From contig NZ_JAYKZZ010000011.1 of NCBI RefSeq assembly GCF_035818675.1, positions 248,001-312,000 of the forward strand: 64,000 bases of DNA. The letters are read 5' to 3'. This DNA is from Parapedobacter flavus. Lineage in GTDB: Bacteria; Bacteroidota; Bacteroidia; Sphingobacteriales; Sphingobacteriaceae. The first letter of the stretch is position 1, and every line of letters begins with the position of its first letter. Of this stretch, positions 51,258-59,649 are shown piece by piece. The position numbers and the translations under genes were made by a program. The notes below the pieces were generated by a model. That model saw only the letters and a list, made by a program, of their open reading frames with translations. It had not been told where the DNA came from and searched no databases.

Positions 51258-52341
51258 TAAACCCATTTATGTTACGCAACCTTCGTTGGCACCGATTGCG
51301 GAGTATACCACATATTTATCTAAGGCTTGGGAAAGCGGTGTCCTCACTCATAACGGGCCCCTCGTAAGGCAGCTGGAAACAGATTTGCGGGAAAAGCTTA
51401 ACCTGGCCCATCTTTCTATTGTATTAAATGGAACAATAGCGTTACAGATGGCAATTAAAGCGCTAGGGTTGAAAGGAGAAATTATTACAACTCCATTTAC
51501 ATGGATTGCCACCGTCAGTGCCATTAAGTGGGAAGGTTGCCAACCCATATTTTGTGATATTAATCCCGATACGTTAAATATCGATGAGGAAAAGATAGAG
51601 GCGCTTATCACTGACAAGACAGTGGCCATCATGCCTGTTCATGTTTTTGGAACTGCGTGTAATGTTGAGCGTATTGAACAAATAGCCAAAAAACATAATC
51701 TCAAAGTGATCTATGATGCGGCCCATGCCGTGGGTACCAATTATAAAGGAAAAAGTATATTGGCCTACGGCGACATATCGGCCACAAGTCTGCATGCTAC
51801 AAAATTATTTAATACTGGTGAGGGCGGTGCATGCATTACCCAATCTAAAGAACTAGACGATAAGCTGCAACGTATACGATTTTTTGGGCACAACGATGCC
51901 AAAGATATTGTAGAAGATGGTTTCAATGGCAAGATGACGGAGATTCATGCAGCCATGGGGCTGGCAAATTTGAAATACTTTGACGAAGTGCTTGCTGACC
52001 GAAAAGTGAAATACAGTTTGTATAAAGAACTACTGAGAAATATTCCCAATATCCGCTTTCAGAAGATAGAAAATGGGGAGTCGAACTATTCTTATTTTCC
52101 GGTCATTTTCGATTCGGAGCAAATACTTCTTGAGGTAGAGGCAAGATTAAACGAGAATAATATTTATCCCAGACGGTACTTTTATCCATCGGTTAATACC
52201 TATGCCAAGATTGTAGATTATCAAAATGCTCCAATATCTGAAAACGTATCAAAGAGAATCCTTTGTTTACCCCTATATCACGAATTATCAGAGACGAATA
52301 TTCAATTAATTGCAAAAATAATCGTCGCCGCCTCAGCTTAG
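51250..52341 (+). CDS. DegT/DnrJ/EryC1/StrS-family sugar aminotransferase
   Basis: 363 residues, the usual size. 'VLNGTIALQMAIKAL' and 'ITTPFTWIATVSAIKWEGCQPIFCDI' are the fold-type I landmarks. 'KVIYDAAHAVGTNYKGKSI' holds the cofactor Asp, and 'SATSLHATKLFNTGEGGACIT' holds the PLP lysine (about Lys185). It would transfer an amino group from glutamate to the keto sugar left by the preceding enzymes, most simply at C4, giving a 4-amino-2,4,6-trideoxyhexose. The position of amination cannot be read from sequence alone. Confidence 0.9.
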   Translation: MSNKPIYVTQPSLAPIAEYTTYLSKAWESGVLTHNGPLVRQLETDLREKLNLAHLSIVLNGTIALQMAIKALGLKGEIITTPFTWIATVSAIKWEGCQPIFCDINPDTLNIDEEKIEALITDKTVAIMPVHVFGTACNVERIEQIAKKHNLKVIYDAAHAVGTNYKGKSILAYGDISATSLHATKLFNTGEGGACITQSKELDDKLQRIRFFGHNDAKDIVEDGFNGKMTEIHAAMGLANLKYFDEVLADRKVKYSLYKELLRNIPNIRFQKIENGESNYSYFPVIFDSEQILLEVEARLNENNIYPRRYFYPSVNTYAKIVDYQNAPISENVSKRILCLPLYHELSETNIQLIAKIIVAASA

Positions 52342-52416
52342 GAAGTTTCTGTTTTTTTAGCATTAGATACTGAGCTTTGTTGGTGCAATTTTGAGATGGC
52401 CCTAAATTTTTAAACT

Positions 52417-53112
52417 ATGAAGTCTGCCATAATGCAGCCTTATTTTATGCCATATATTGGCTATTTTCAACTTATAAATTTCGTTGACAAATTTATAATC
52501 TATGATGATGTAAATTATATCAAGCGAGGATGGATAAATAGAAACAGGATACTTATCAATTCTGAGCCGAGTTACATTTCGGTACCTCTTGTTGCGGTAA
52601 GCCAAAATAAACTAATAAAAGACACTTTGCTTAACAAAGAGGATGCGACTTTTAAGAAGCTTAAGAGAGCTGTTTTTTTTTCGTATAAAGCAGCACCGTT
52701 TTTTGATGAAATTTATACACTGATAGATAATATTTTAGTTTTTGAAGAAGATATAGCTAGCTTCAACACTAGACTTATTAAAGAAGTATGTAAATACCTC
52801 GGAATTGATACTGAAATAGTAGAAAGTTCGCGTGTATATAATAACATTAATTTGAAGGGTCAGGAACGAATTTTGGATATCTGTAAACAAGAAAATACTG
52901 TTCATTACATTAACCCGGTTGGGGGAATGGAATTATATGACCAGGACTATTTTATTTCAAATAGAATTCAACTTAGTTTTATTCAGAGTAAGAAAATAGA
53001 GTATAAACAGTTCGGTAATGATTTTGTGCCCTTTTTATCTATTATCGACGTTATGATGTTTAATCATCGAGACACTGTGCGCGAGATGCTCGGCGATTTC
53101 GAATTGATATAG
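52417..53112 (+). CDS. WbqC-family protein
   Basis: 231 residues. 'AIMQPYFMPYIGYFQLINFVDKFIIYDDVNYIKRGWINRN' at the N-terminus and 'NPVGGMELYD' plus 'SIIDVMMFN' near the C-terminus are the WbqC (PF08889-type) pattern. The family recurs in O-antigen and capsule loci and is thought to modify amino sugars, but no reaction is established to my knowledge. Here it directly follows the aminotransferase, which fits modification of the new amino group. The gene contains a T9 run (52673-52681), and a perfect 20-bp tandem duplication covers its stop codon. Confidence 0.85.
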   Translation: MKSAIMQPYFMPYIGYFQLINFVDKFIIYDDVNYIKRGWINRNRILINSEPSYISVPLVAVSQNKLIKDTLLNKEDATFKKLKRAVFFSYKAAPFFDEIYTLIDNILVFEEDIASFNTRLIKEVCKYLGIDTEIVESSRVYNNINLKGQERILDICKQENTVHYINPVGGMELYDQDYFISNRIQLSFIQSKKIEYKQFGNDFVPFLSIIDVMMFNHRDTVREMLGDFELI

Positions 53113-53135
53113 AATATTTCGAATTGATATAGAAT
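53096..53135. repeat. Perfect 20-bp tandem duplication at the end of the WbqC gene
   Basis: ATTTCGAATTGATATAGAAT occurs twice without a gap (53096-53115 and 53116-53135). The first copy contains the stop codon; the second lies in the leader of the next gene. This looks like a recent slippage or unequal-crossover event. Confidence 0.85.
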
Positions 53136-53140
53136 ATAAA

Positions 53141-54157
53141 ATGAGAAAAGTACTAATTTTTGGAGCTACCGGTACAATTGGTGCGTATGCGGCCGTTCAT
53201 TTGAAAGGGTTAGGTTATAGTATTATAGCCTCCGGAAAGCGAGAGACTGATAATGGCTTTTTTTTGGATTATGGAATTGAGTATCTGCCAGCTGATATCA
53301 CGGATAGAAGCGATTTATCTAAATTCGATGGACTGAACATTGACGCGATCATTCATTGTGCAGGCATGATGCCTGCAAAGATGGAAGGGTACGAACCTCA
53401 AAAATATATTGATTCCATTATTATAGGCACACATAACATATTAGAGCTTACCCGAAAGAATAACGTCCCTAAAATTATTTTTACTCAAACTCGGGCTGAT
53501 TCAACTTATTTAATGGGTACCAAGACCCCAGTATCTTCGGATATTGAAAGGCGATTTCCATTGATGGGCGACCATGCTGTATATGCTATTTGTAAAAATG
53601 CAGCAGTAGATTTCATTGAACACTATTTCCATCAACATGGCCTTTCAAGGTTTGTCTTACGGCTTCCAACTATTTATGCATATCATCCTGATCCCTATTT
53701 TTATGTAGATGGCAAGAAGAAGATGATGGCTTATCGATATATGATTGAGAGAGCGTCTAACGGCGATAAGATAGAACTTTGGGGAGACCCTAATATGGAA
53801 AAGGAAATTGTAAGTGTGAGAGATCTTTGCCAAATTTTCGAAAAATGTGTTGAATCGCCGCTGCCGGGGGGAATATATAATGTAGGTAGGGGCGAAGGAG
53901 TGACTTTAGAAGAACAAGTGAAGGGAATTATATCAGTTTTTGGAAGATCTAATAACAAATCAGTAATAGAATACAGACCAGATATGCCTAACTCGAGACA
54001 GTTTATACATGATATTTCAAAAACCAAAGAGCAATTAGGATATGAGCCCCGATACGATTACATTAGTCTATTACTCGATTTCAAAAAAGAAATGGAAGAA
54101 GAAAGATTTTCAAAGTTGTGGGGAAAAATGAAAGACTATGGGACAGTCATTGGGTAG
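53141..54157 (+). CDS. NAD-dependent epimerase/dehydratase (extended SDR)
   Basis: 338 residues. 'KVLIFGATGTIGAYAAVHLKGLGY' carries the GxxGxxG cofactor motif, and 'YAICKNAAVDFIEHYF' contains the catalytic YxxxK. 'VSVRDLCQIFEKCVESPLPGGIYNVGRGEG' is the usual C-terminal substrate region. It acts on a nucleotide sugar; which step (4-reduction, epimerisation or dehydration) cannot be told. It is not a convincing RmlB, which would have the longer dTDP-glucose dehydratase motifs. It overlaps the next gene by 20 bp. Confidence 0.85.
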   Translation: MRKVLIFGATGTIGAYAAVHLKGLGYSIIASGKRETDNGFFLDYGIEYLPADITDRSDLSKFDGLNIDAIIHCAGMMPAKMEGYEPQKYIDSIIIGTHNILELTRKNNVPKIIFTQTRADSTYLMGTKTPVSSDIERRFPLMGDHAVYAICKNAAVDFIEHYFHQHGLSRFVLRLPTIYAYHPDPYFYVDGKKKMMAYRYMIERASNGDKIELWGDPNMEKEIVSVRDLCQIFEKCVESPLPGGIYNVGRGEGVTLEEQVKGIISVFGRSNNKSVIEYRPDMPNSRQFIHDISKTKEQLGYEPRYDYISLLLDFKKEMEEERFSKLWGKMKDYGTVIG

Positions 54158-55499
54158 AGTCCAAGTTATATGTCCTAAGAACAACGAATCAGAGCGAAGC
54201 TATATTATTCAGTGTTTGCTGGGTGATTTTTTAGACGTAAAGTATGAGCTCATTTTCGACGACACTGCCAAAAATTATACTCTTGTCAGTGGGAATGGAA
54301 GAATTATTTTCGAAGATCATTTTTTTCGAAAATTCCCAAGCCCCCTAAGTTATCTTTCAGATAAAAATTTGCCACAGCAGCTTAAATGGTTAGAAAATGA
54401 TTTGGGCGTAGGTCTTCCTATAATATTTGGAAACAATTCTTTTTCAATTACTGCTGATTCGGTTGTATGTGGACTAGATGTATTTGCCTCAGCCTTTTTC
54501 TTCTTGAGCAGGTGGGAAGAATATGTAATATCAGACAAAGCAATTACTGGCCGCTGTAACGAATATGCGTTATTTGTTGTTAAGAATAATTTATTTATGC
54601 GGCCGATCGTAAATGATTATGTAGAGTTTTTGCGACGGTTGTTATTCCATATAGGATTAGATATCCCAAATAGTAGGAAGGCCACGGAGGTTCTGTTAAC
54701 TCATGACGTAGATTGGTGCTATTTAAGTAGCCAAAGAACATTGTTTCGGAATTTACAAAAACTTGCTTTCAAAGAAGGTAAATTAAAAAAGTCGTTGGTG
54801 GTGTTTATAAGATATTATTACTATTACTTGCGGGGTGTGAATCCGTTTGATTCTTTTGATGATTTAATCAGAGTCAGTAAAGAGCACAATTTGCCTGTGT
54901 CATTTTTTTTTAAGGCATGTGAAGCAAACGAGGCAGGATTCACCTATACGCTAGCTCACCCCTTGGTAAAAAAAATGATACAGAAAGTTTTAAATAACGG
55001 ATGTAACATAGGGTATCATCCATCTGAAAACACCTTGGGAAATCCAAAGCAATTTCATTTGGAATTAGAACGCTTACAAAACGCAGTTGGTGAAAATGTA
55101 GTAAAAGGGGGAAGAACTCACCTACTTCTTTATAACAAGGATACATATGACTATTGGGAAAAGGAAGCCCTTCACTTTGATAGTGGGATGGGCTTTCAAT
55201 ATCATAACGGTTTTAGATCCGGTGTTTGTTATCCGTATCGGATTTTTGACATTTACAAAAGGAAAGTTCTAAATCTAGTCCAAACCCCCTTTATTTTAAT
55301 GGATACTGTTTTTCTGCGACGTGGCTCGACCCCTCACGACATTGAAAAAGAAGCTAAGTTGCTGATTGATACCGTGATTAAATACCGAGGCGTAGTATGC
55401 ATGAATTGGCACAGTAATCTTTTCAATGTAATTGAAAGGCGTATATATAAAAAGCCGTATTTTAATATTCTTGAATATTTGTCAAAGAAGATAGTATGA
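54138..55499 (+). CDS. Polysaccharide deacetylase-like protein
   Basis: 453 residues. An N-terminal region of about 185 residues without clear motifs (the DUF7033-like part of such proteins) is followed by a NodB-like fold. 'VLLTHDVDWCYLSS' holds the metal-binding Asp-Asp pair, 'LPVSFFFKACEAN' the next strand, 'GCNIGYHPSENT' a metal-binding His, and 'GVVCMNWHSNLFN' the late His motif. Proteins of this kind are common in Bacteroidota polysaccharide loci and may deacetylate the repeat unit. It is translationally coupled to both neighbours (20-bp overlap before, ATGA after). A T9 run lies at 54903-54911. Confidence 0.8.
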   Translation: MGQSLGRVQVICPKNNESERSYIIQCLLGDFLDVKYELIFDDTAKNYTLVSGNGRIIFEDHFFRKFPSPLSYLSDKNLPQQLKWLENDLGVGLPIIFGNNSFSITADSVVCGLDVFASAFFFLSRWEEYVISDKAITGRCNEYALFVVKNNLFMRPIVNDYVEFLRRLLFHIGLDIPNSRKATEVLLTHDVDWCYLSSQRTLFRNLQKLAFKEGKLKKSLVVFIRYYYYYLRGVNPFDSFDDLIRVSKEHNLPVSFFFKACEANEAGFTYTLAHPLVKKMIQKVLNNGCNIGYHPSENTLGNPKQFHLELERLQNAVGENVVKGGRTHLLLYNKDTYDYWEKEALHFDSGMGFQYHNGFRSGVCYPYRIFDIYKRKVLNLVQTPFILMDTVFLRRGSTPHDIEKEAKLLIDTVIKYRGVVCMNWHSNLFNVIERRIYKKPYFNILEYLSKKIV

Positions 55500-56455
55500 T
55501 TCCTTTGGTAAGCATTTCGTGCGCAACGTATAATCATGGAAGGTTTATACGGCAATGTTTGGACGGGTTCTTAATTCAAAAAGTGAATTTTCCGATAGAG
55601 ATTTTGGTTCATGACGACGCATCTGTTGACGGCACTGCAGAGATTATTAAGGAATATGCAAATAAGTATCCACAAGTCATAAAGCCATTATGTCAAACTG
55701 AAAACCAATTTTCAAGAGGTATAAACGTTACGCTAACTTATAATTTCAGTAGGGCGGAAGGCAAGTATATTGCATTGTGTGAAGGCGATGATTATTGGAC
55801 AGATTCTTATAAATTACAAAGGCAAGTAGATTTTCTAGAAAACAATCCGGAATTTTCGTTGGCATGCGGTGGGTTTATAAAAAGGATTGTCAACAGCGGA
55901 GAGGAGTACATTGATGTTATTGATGATTATAAACTATTTCCGATTCGGAGAGACGGTGGTTTTGAATTTTCGTTAAACGACCTGCATAAAAAATGGTTAA
56001 CAAAAACGCTTACCGTTATTTTCAGAAAGGATTTTTTGAATACAGACGATTTATTTCGGTTTAAATACTTAAGAGACACCCATCTATTTCATCAATTGAT
56101 AAAAAAGGGGAAGGGGTTCTATTTTACAGAGCCTTTTGGAGTTTATCATGTTCATCAGGGGGGGATTCACAGTACTAAAATTGGCAGCGAAAGAGCTGAT
56201 ATTGCGTATGAAATGCATAAGGAGTTATATGAGATTGTTGGAGATAACTACAGTAAACGTAAATTGTATGAAAAATCGATGAAAAAGTTAGCTCATGAAA
56301 GTAGCTCTAGGTACGCCATCAGACATTTTTTAACTCTTAGTTTTCGTGCAATGGGATTGGCAGATTCATTTTTCGAAATCATTAAGGTGTTCAAACTTAT
56401 TTTTAAAAAGCTTTTTAGCTTTTTCATTAAAAAAGAAAACAATAAAGTGGTGTAA
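55496..56455 (+). CDS. Family 2 glycosyltransferase
   Basis: 319 residues. 'VSISCATYNHGRFIRQCLDGFLIQ' and 'EILVHDDASVDGTAEIIKEYANKY' form the nucleotide-sugar-binding half, and 'GKYIALCEGDDYWTD' carries the metal-binding acidic motif. GT-A fold, inverting by family, cytoplasmic face of the inner membrane. It adds one sugar of the repeat unit; donor and acceptor are unknown. Confidence 0.9.
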   Translation: MIPLVSISCATYNHGRFIRQCLDGFLIQKVNFPIEILVHDDASVDGTAEIIKEYANKYPQVIKPLCQTENQFSRGINVTLTYNFSRAEGKYIALCEGDDYWTDSYKLQRQVDFLENNPEFSLACGGFIKRIVNSGEEYIDVIDDYKLFPIRRDGGFEFSLNDLHKKWLTKTLTVIFRKDFLNTDDLFRFKYLRDTHLFHQLIKKGKGFYFTEPFGVYHVHQGGIHSTKIGSERADIAYEMHKELYEIVGDNYSKRKLYEKSMKKLAHESSSRYAIRHFLTLSFRAMGLADSFFEIIKVFKLIFKKLFSFFIKKENNKVV

Positions 56456-56487
56456 TACTCAACCCTTATAATAAAAAAAACAATCCA

Positions 56488-57384
56488 ATGGCTGATGTTT
56501 CAATTGTAATTCCCACGTTTAACGATAAATCATACTTAGAAAAAACCCTCAATTCGATATTGAATAGCAGCATGTTTCAAGGAGAAATTGAAATTATTGT
56601 CATCGATAACGGATCTACGGACGGGACTGTCGAATTTTTGTCTAAAAAAGAAAGTATTATATTTCTACATGACACGCGTAATTTGAATAGCCCATATTCC
56701 TGCCGGAATCGCGGGATAGAGGCTGCGACAGGGAGTGTTATTATTCTATTAGACGCAACCTGTGTCCCACACGCAGATTGGCTTAAAAATGGCGTAGCCT
56801 ACCTTATTGAGAATAATGTTGACGTTGTAGGGGGGGACGTTCTTTTTGATTTCGAAGGTGAATTATCGGCGGCAAAAATATTTGACTCCTTAACCAATAT
56901 AAGGATGAAGGAATCAATAGAAAATCGCGGGGTCGCAAAAACGGCAAACCTATTTATAAAGAAAAATGTATTTGAAGTTGCTGGGCTTTTTCCAGAGGGT
57001 GTGCGTTCTGGAGCTGACGTGCGATGGACACACAGGGTCTCCAAAATGGGATTAAAAATTCGGTTTTGTCGAGATTCAATAGTGTATAAACCGGCAAGAG
57101 GATTTAAGGAACTGATAAAAAAGCAATGGCGAGTTGGTCTTCATCAGCCCCTGATTTGGCGGGAATTAAGTAAAAAGTATAGTGTTTTTAGTTGTTTGAA
57201 AAAATTGATTGTTCCGGTATCGCCAGTAAGTGTTAGGAGGTTATTACGTGAGAATGGAACTACGGACATGCAGGGTTATTACTTGAGAGTATGGTTTGTC
57301 GCTCAATTTGTTAAGAGCACGATGGCCGTTGCCAACATAGTGGGGATATTAAGATTAAAGAAGGCAAATGAAAAATACCATTAG
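56488..57384 (+). CDS. Family 2 glycosyltransferase
   Basis: 298 residues. 'VSIVIPTFNDKSYLEKTLNSIL' and 'IEIIVIDNGSTDGTVEFL' are the GT-A N-terminal motifs, with 'GSVIILLDATCVPHADWL' in the place of the acidic metal-binding strand. 'VRSGADVRWTHRVSKMG' is the acceptor-side region. It probably adds a second sugar of the repeat unit. A G7 run lies at 56830-56836. Its end overlaps the next gene by 17 bp. Confidence 0.88.
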   Translation: MADVSIVIPTFNDKSYLEKTLNSILNSSMFQGEIEIIVIDNGSTDGTVEFLSKKESIIFLHDTRNLNSPYSCRNRGIEAATGSVIILLDATCVPHADWLKNGVAYLIENNVDVVGGDVLFDFEGELSAAKIFDSLTNIRMKESIENRGVAKTANLFIKKNVFEVAGLFPEGVRSGADVRWTHRVSKMGLKIRFCRDSIVYKPARGFKELIKKQWRVGLHQPLIWRELSKKYSVFSCLKKLIVPVSPVSVRRLLRENGTTDMQGYYLRVWFVAQFVKSTMAVANIVGILRLKKANEKYH

Positions 57385-58465
57385 GTTATATGAGTTATTA
57401 GTTATAAGCGCTAATAAAGGGTTGCAACTACTTCAGCAGAATGGTGCAATGCCCTCAGGGCATAATGGCCCTTACAATGATCCCGAGACATCCGTAAGGA
57501 ATACCTCACATTGGTTAATCATATTTTTGAAAGCCTTGGAGATCTCAGCAGATAAGCAATTTGAAGATGCAGCAATTAAATGCTTAAAATATATCATGAG
57601 TTCTGATGCGAGACCACATGGATTTACATTTTGGCACCGCACCAAAAAAGGCAAAGACTCCACCAACGGTGTAATTGGTCAAGCTTGGGGAATTGAGGCG
57701 TTAGTTGAAGCATACAAGGTATTCGGTGAGAAGGAGATAATATCTCTTGCTTTAGATCTATTTAATCTTCATCCATATGACGAAAAGTTAAATGGCTGGA
57801 AAATTGTTGATATCGATGGTAAACATATAGGTTTTGATTATACATTCAATCATCAACTATGGTTTGCTGCAACTGGGGTTTTGTTGGAACAAGCGACTGG
57901 TAAATTGTTAAGAAGCGTTCAATCTTTTTTGGAAGCGTTACCGAGGAATCTTCAAATTTACCCAGATGGAATAATAAAACATGTCCCAACGCTATACTTA
58001 AAACACGGCATGATTGAAAAAATTAAAGCCAGCGCATTTGAGCTCAAACACCGTTTAGATTCGTCGAAGCACTTGTATTATAAGTCCGTTGGATACCACG
58101 GCTTTAATTTGTATGCACTGAGTATAATTGACGAAACAGTGCCATCTTTAGAGATTTTTGAAGTCAGTAAGGTCAAAAAGGCTATGTCAGTATTAGAAAT
58201 GAGTAATTTCGGCAATAATCTTGAGAAGAGTAAGTACGGTTACCCTTATAATCCTGCAGGAATCGAGTTAGCCTATGCATGTCAGAGAGTGGCCAAAGAA
58301 AAAGAAAGCAAACTCTGGATACAACAACAATTCGATAGGACGTTTGATTTAACGGCAAATTTAATGATAAAAGGCAAGCCGTTTGACGTTAATACTGCTG
58401 CTGCTAGACTTTATGAAGCAGTTCGGTTAAAGGATGCTGAAATCGTTACCGACGGAAGAATATGA
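57368..58465 (+). CDS. Predicted (alpha/alpha)6-barrel protein of unknown function in the capsule operon
   Basis: 365 residues, mostly helical, with no signal peptide. Helical hairpins repeat at intervals of about 50-60 residues ('SHWLIIFLKALEISADKQFEDAAIKCLKYIMSS', 'IGQAWGIEALVEAYKVFGEKEIISLALDLFNLHPYD', 'FNHQLWFAATGVLLEQATGKLLRSVQSFLEAL'), as in six-hairpin or AGE/epimerase-like barrels. 'HNGPYNDPETSVRNTSHW' and 'SVGYHGFNLYAL' may line a pocket. It has no recognisable catalytic signature. Its tight coupling to glycosyltransferases (17-bp overlap before, ATGA after) suggests a cytoplasmic step in repeat-unit synthesis or modification. Confidence 0.7.
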   Translation: MKNTIRLYELLVISANKGLQLLQQNGAMPSGHNGPYNDPETSVRNTSHWLIIFLKALEISADKQFEDAAIKCLKYIMSSDARPHGFTFWHRTKKGKDSTNGVIGQAWGIEALVEAYKVFGEKEIISLALDLFNLHPYDEKLNGWKIVDIDGKHIGFDYTFNHQLWFAATGVLLEQATGKLLRSVQSFLEALPRNLQIYPDGIIKHVPTLYLKHGMIEKIKASAFELKHRLDSSKHLYYKSVGYHGFNLYALSIIDETVPSLEIFEVSKVKKAMSVLEMSNFGNNLEKSKYGYPYNPAGIELAYACQRVAKEKESKLWIQQQFDRTFDLTANLMIKGKPFDVNTAAARLYEAVRLKDAEIVTDGRI

Positions 58466-59649
58466 ATATATTAATTCTATCCAGTGTATTACCTGCTCCA
58501 ATTGCAACAAAAGCAAGGGAAAATGACGTTTTACTTAGAACTGCAGAATTTCACGAAAGTAAGTATACAGATGTAAAGTATTTTTTCGTTTTTGTCGTCC
58601 CTTATTCAAATTTTATACTTTCGCTGTTTTCAATAAAATGGAAGGATTTCCGGGTATTAAGAAAAAACAAATCTTATCATCATGAGGGCAAAAGAATTGA
58701 GGTAATATCCGTTCCTTCATTTAAGTATGACACCAAATTTAAGCCGCTATTAATTAAGCTTGCTTTTTTTACCTACCAACGCAAGCTAGCCAAGATAATT
58801 AGTGCAAATAATATCGATATAATTCATGCTCATAATGTAGGATCGGATGCGGGTATCGCGCATCAAATCCATAAAAGGTTTAAATTACCTTATATTGTTA
58901 CTACTAGAGACATCCACCGGTCAAAAATAACAAGATTCGTCAGCAAAAATCTTAAGGATGCTAAGGCATTAATAAGCTTAAACAACAGTATTAAAACAAT
59001 TGCTGATGGATATAATTCTAACTCGTATTTAATCCCGCATGGCATTGACGACAAGTTTTTGAATTTGTCTGTTTCATCTAAAGCCAATAGAGAAACCAAA
59101 TTGAGGATTGTTACAGTATGTAGGCTTCTTGATTGGAAGAATATAGATAAAGTATTATTGGCACTCAATGATTTTCAAGAAGATTTTTTATATCATATTT
59201 ACGGAGAGGGCCCTGACCTTGCACGGCTTTCATCGATTTTGGAACAGTTAGACATTAAAGAAAAAGTGGAATTTAAAGGATACATTCCTTATGAGAAAGT
59301 ACCTTCGACACTCATGCAATACGATGTTTTTGTGCTTTTAAGCTTTCCTGAAACATTTGGGCGTATATTTGTTGAGGCGATGGCATGTGGGCTTCCAATC
59401 GTTTGTTCGAAAGGATGCGGTATGGATGGCTTTATTGAAAATAATATACATGGTGAGCTGATTGATCATAGATCCAAAGAGGATTTAGTGAAGTCACTCA
59501 ATCATTTATCTACAAACCAAGACTATAGAATAGAGCTGGGAAATAATGCAAGAAACCTTGCTGCGAGTTTCGCATGGGATTCTGTTGTGGATCAGTTAGA
59601 CGATAAATACCGAAAATCTCTGGACGATAAGGAATATAATTTTGGGTGA
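58462..59649 (+). CDS. Family 4 glycosyltransferase
   Basis: 395 residues with the GT-B layout. The N-terminal half has 'DIIHAHNVGSDAGIAHQIHKRFKLPYIVTTRDIHRS', and the C-terminal half 'LRIVTVCRLLDWKNIDKVLLAL' and 'YHIYGEGPDLARLSSILEQL'. The retaining-GT signature is 'FPETFGRIFVEAMACGLPIVCSKGCGMDGFI', with the E-x7-E spacing. It adds a sugar with retention of configuration; the donor is unknown. Confidence 0.92.
   Translation: MNILILSSVLPAPIATKARENDVLLRTAEFHESKYTDVKYFFVFVVPYSNFILSLFSIKWKDFRVLRKNKSYHHEGKRIEVISVPSFKYDTKFKPLLIKLAFFTYQRKLAKIISANNIDIIHAHNVGSDAGIAHQIHKRFKLPYIVTTRDIHRSKITRFVSKNLKDAKALISLNNSIKTIADGYNSNSYLIPHGIDDKFLNLSVSSKANRETKLRIVTVCRLLDWKNIDKVLLALNDFQEDFLYHIYGEGPDLARLSSILEQLDIKEKVEFKGYIPYEKVPSTLMQYDVFVLLSFPETFGRIFVEAMACGLPIVCSKGCGMDGFIENNIHGELIDHRSKEDLVKSLNHLSTNQDYRIELGNNARNLAASFAWDSVVDQLDDKYRKSLDDKEYNFG

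Noticed and set aside
53141..54157. SDR gene as the missing RmlB dTDP-glucose 4,6-dehydratase
   Set aside because: It has the SDR cofactor and YxxxK motifs but lacks the length and characteristic internal motifs of RmlB.
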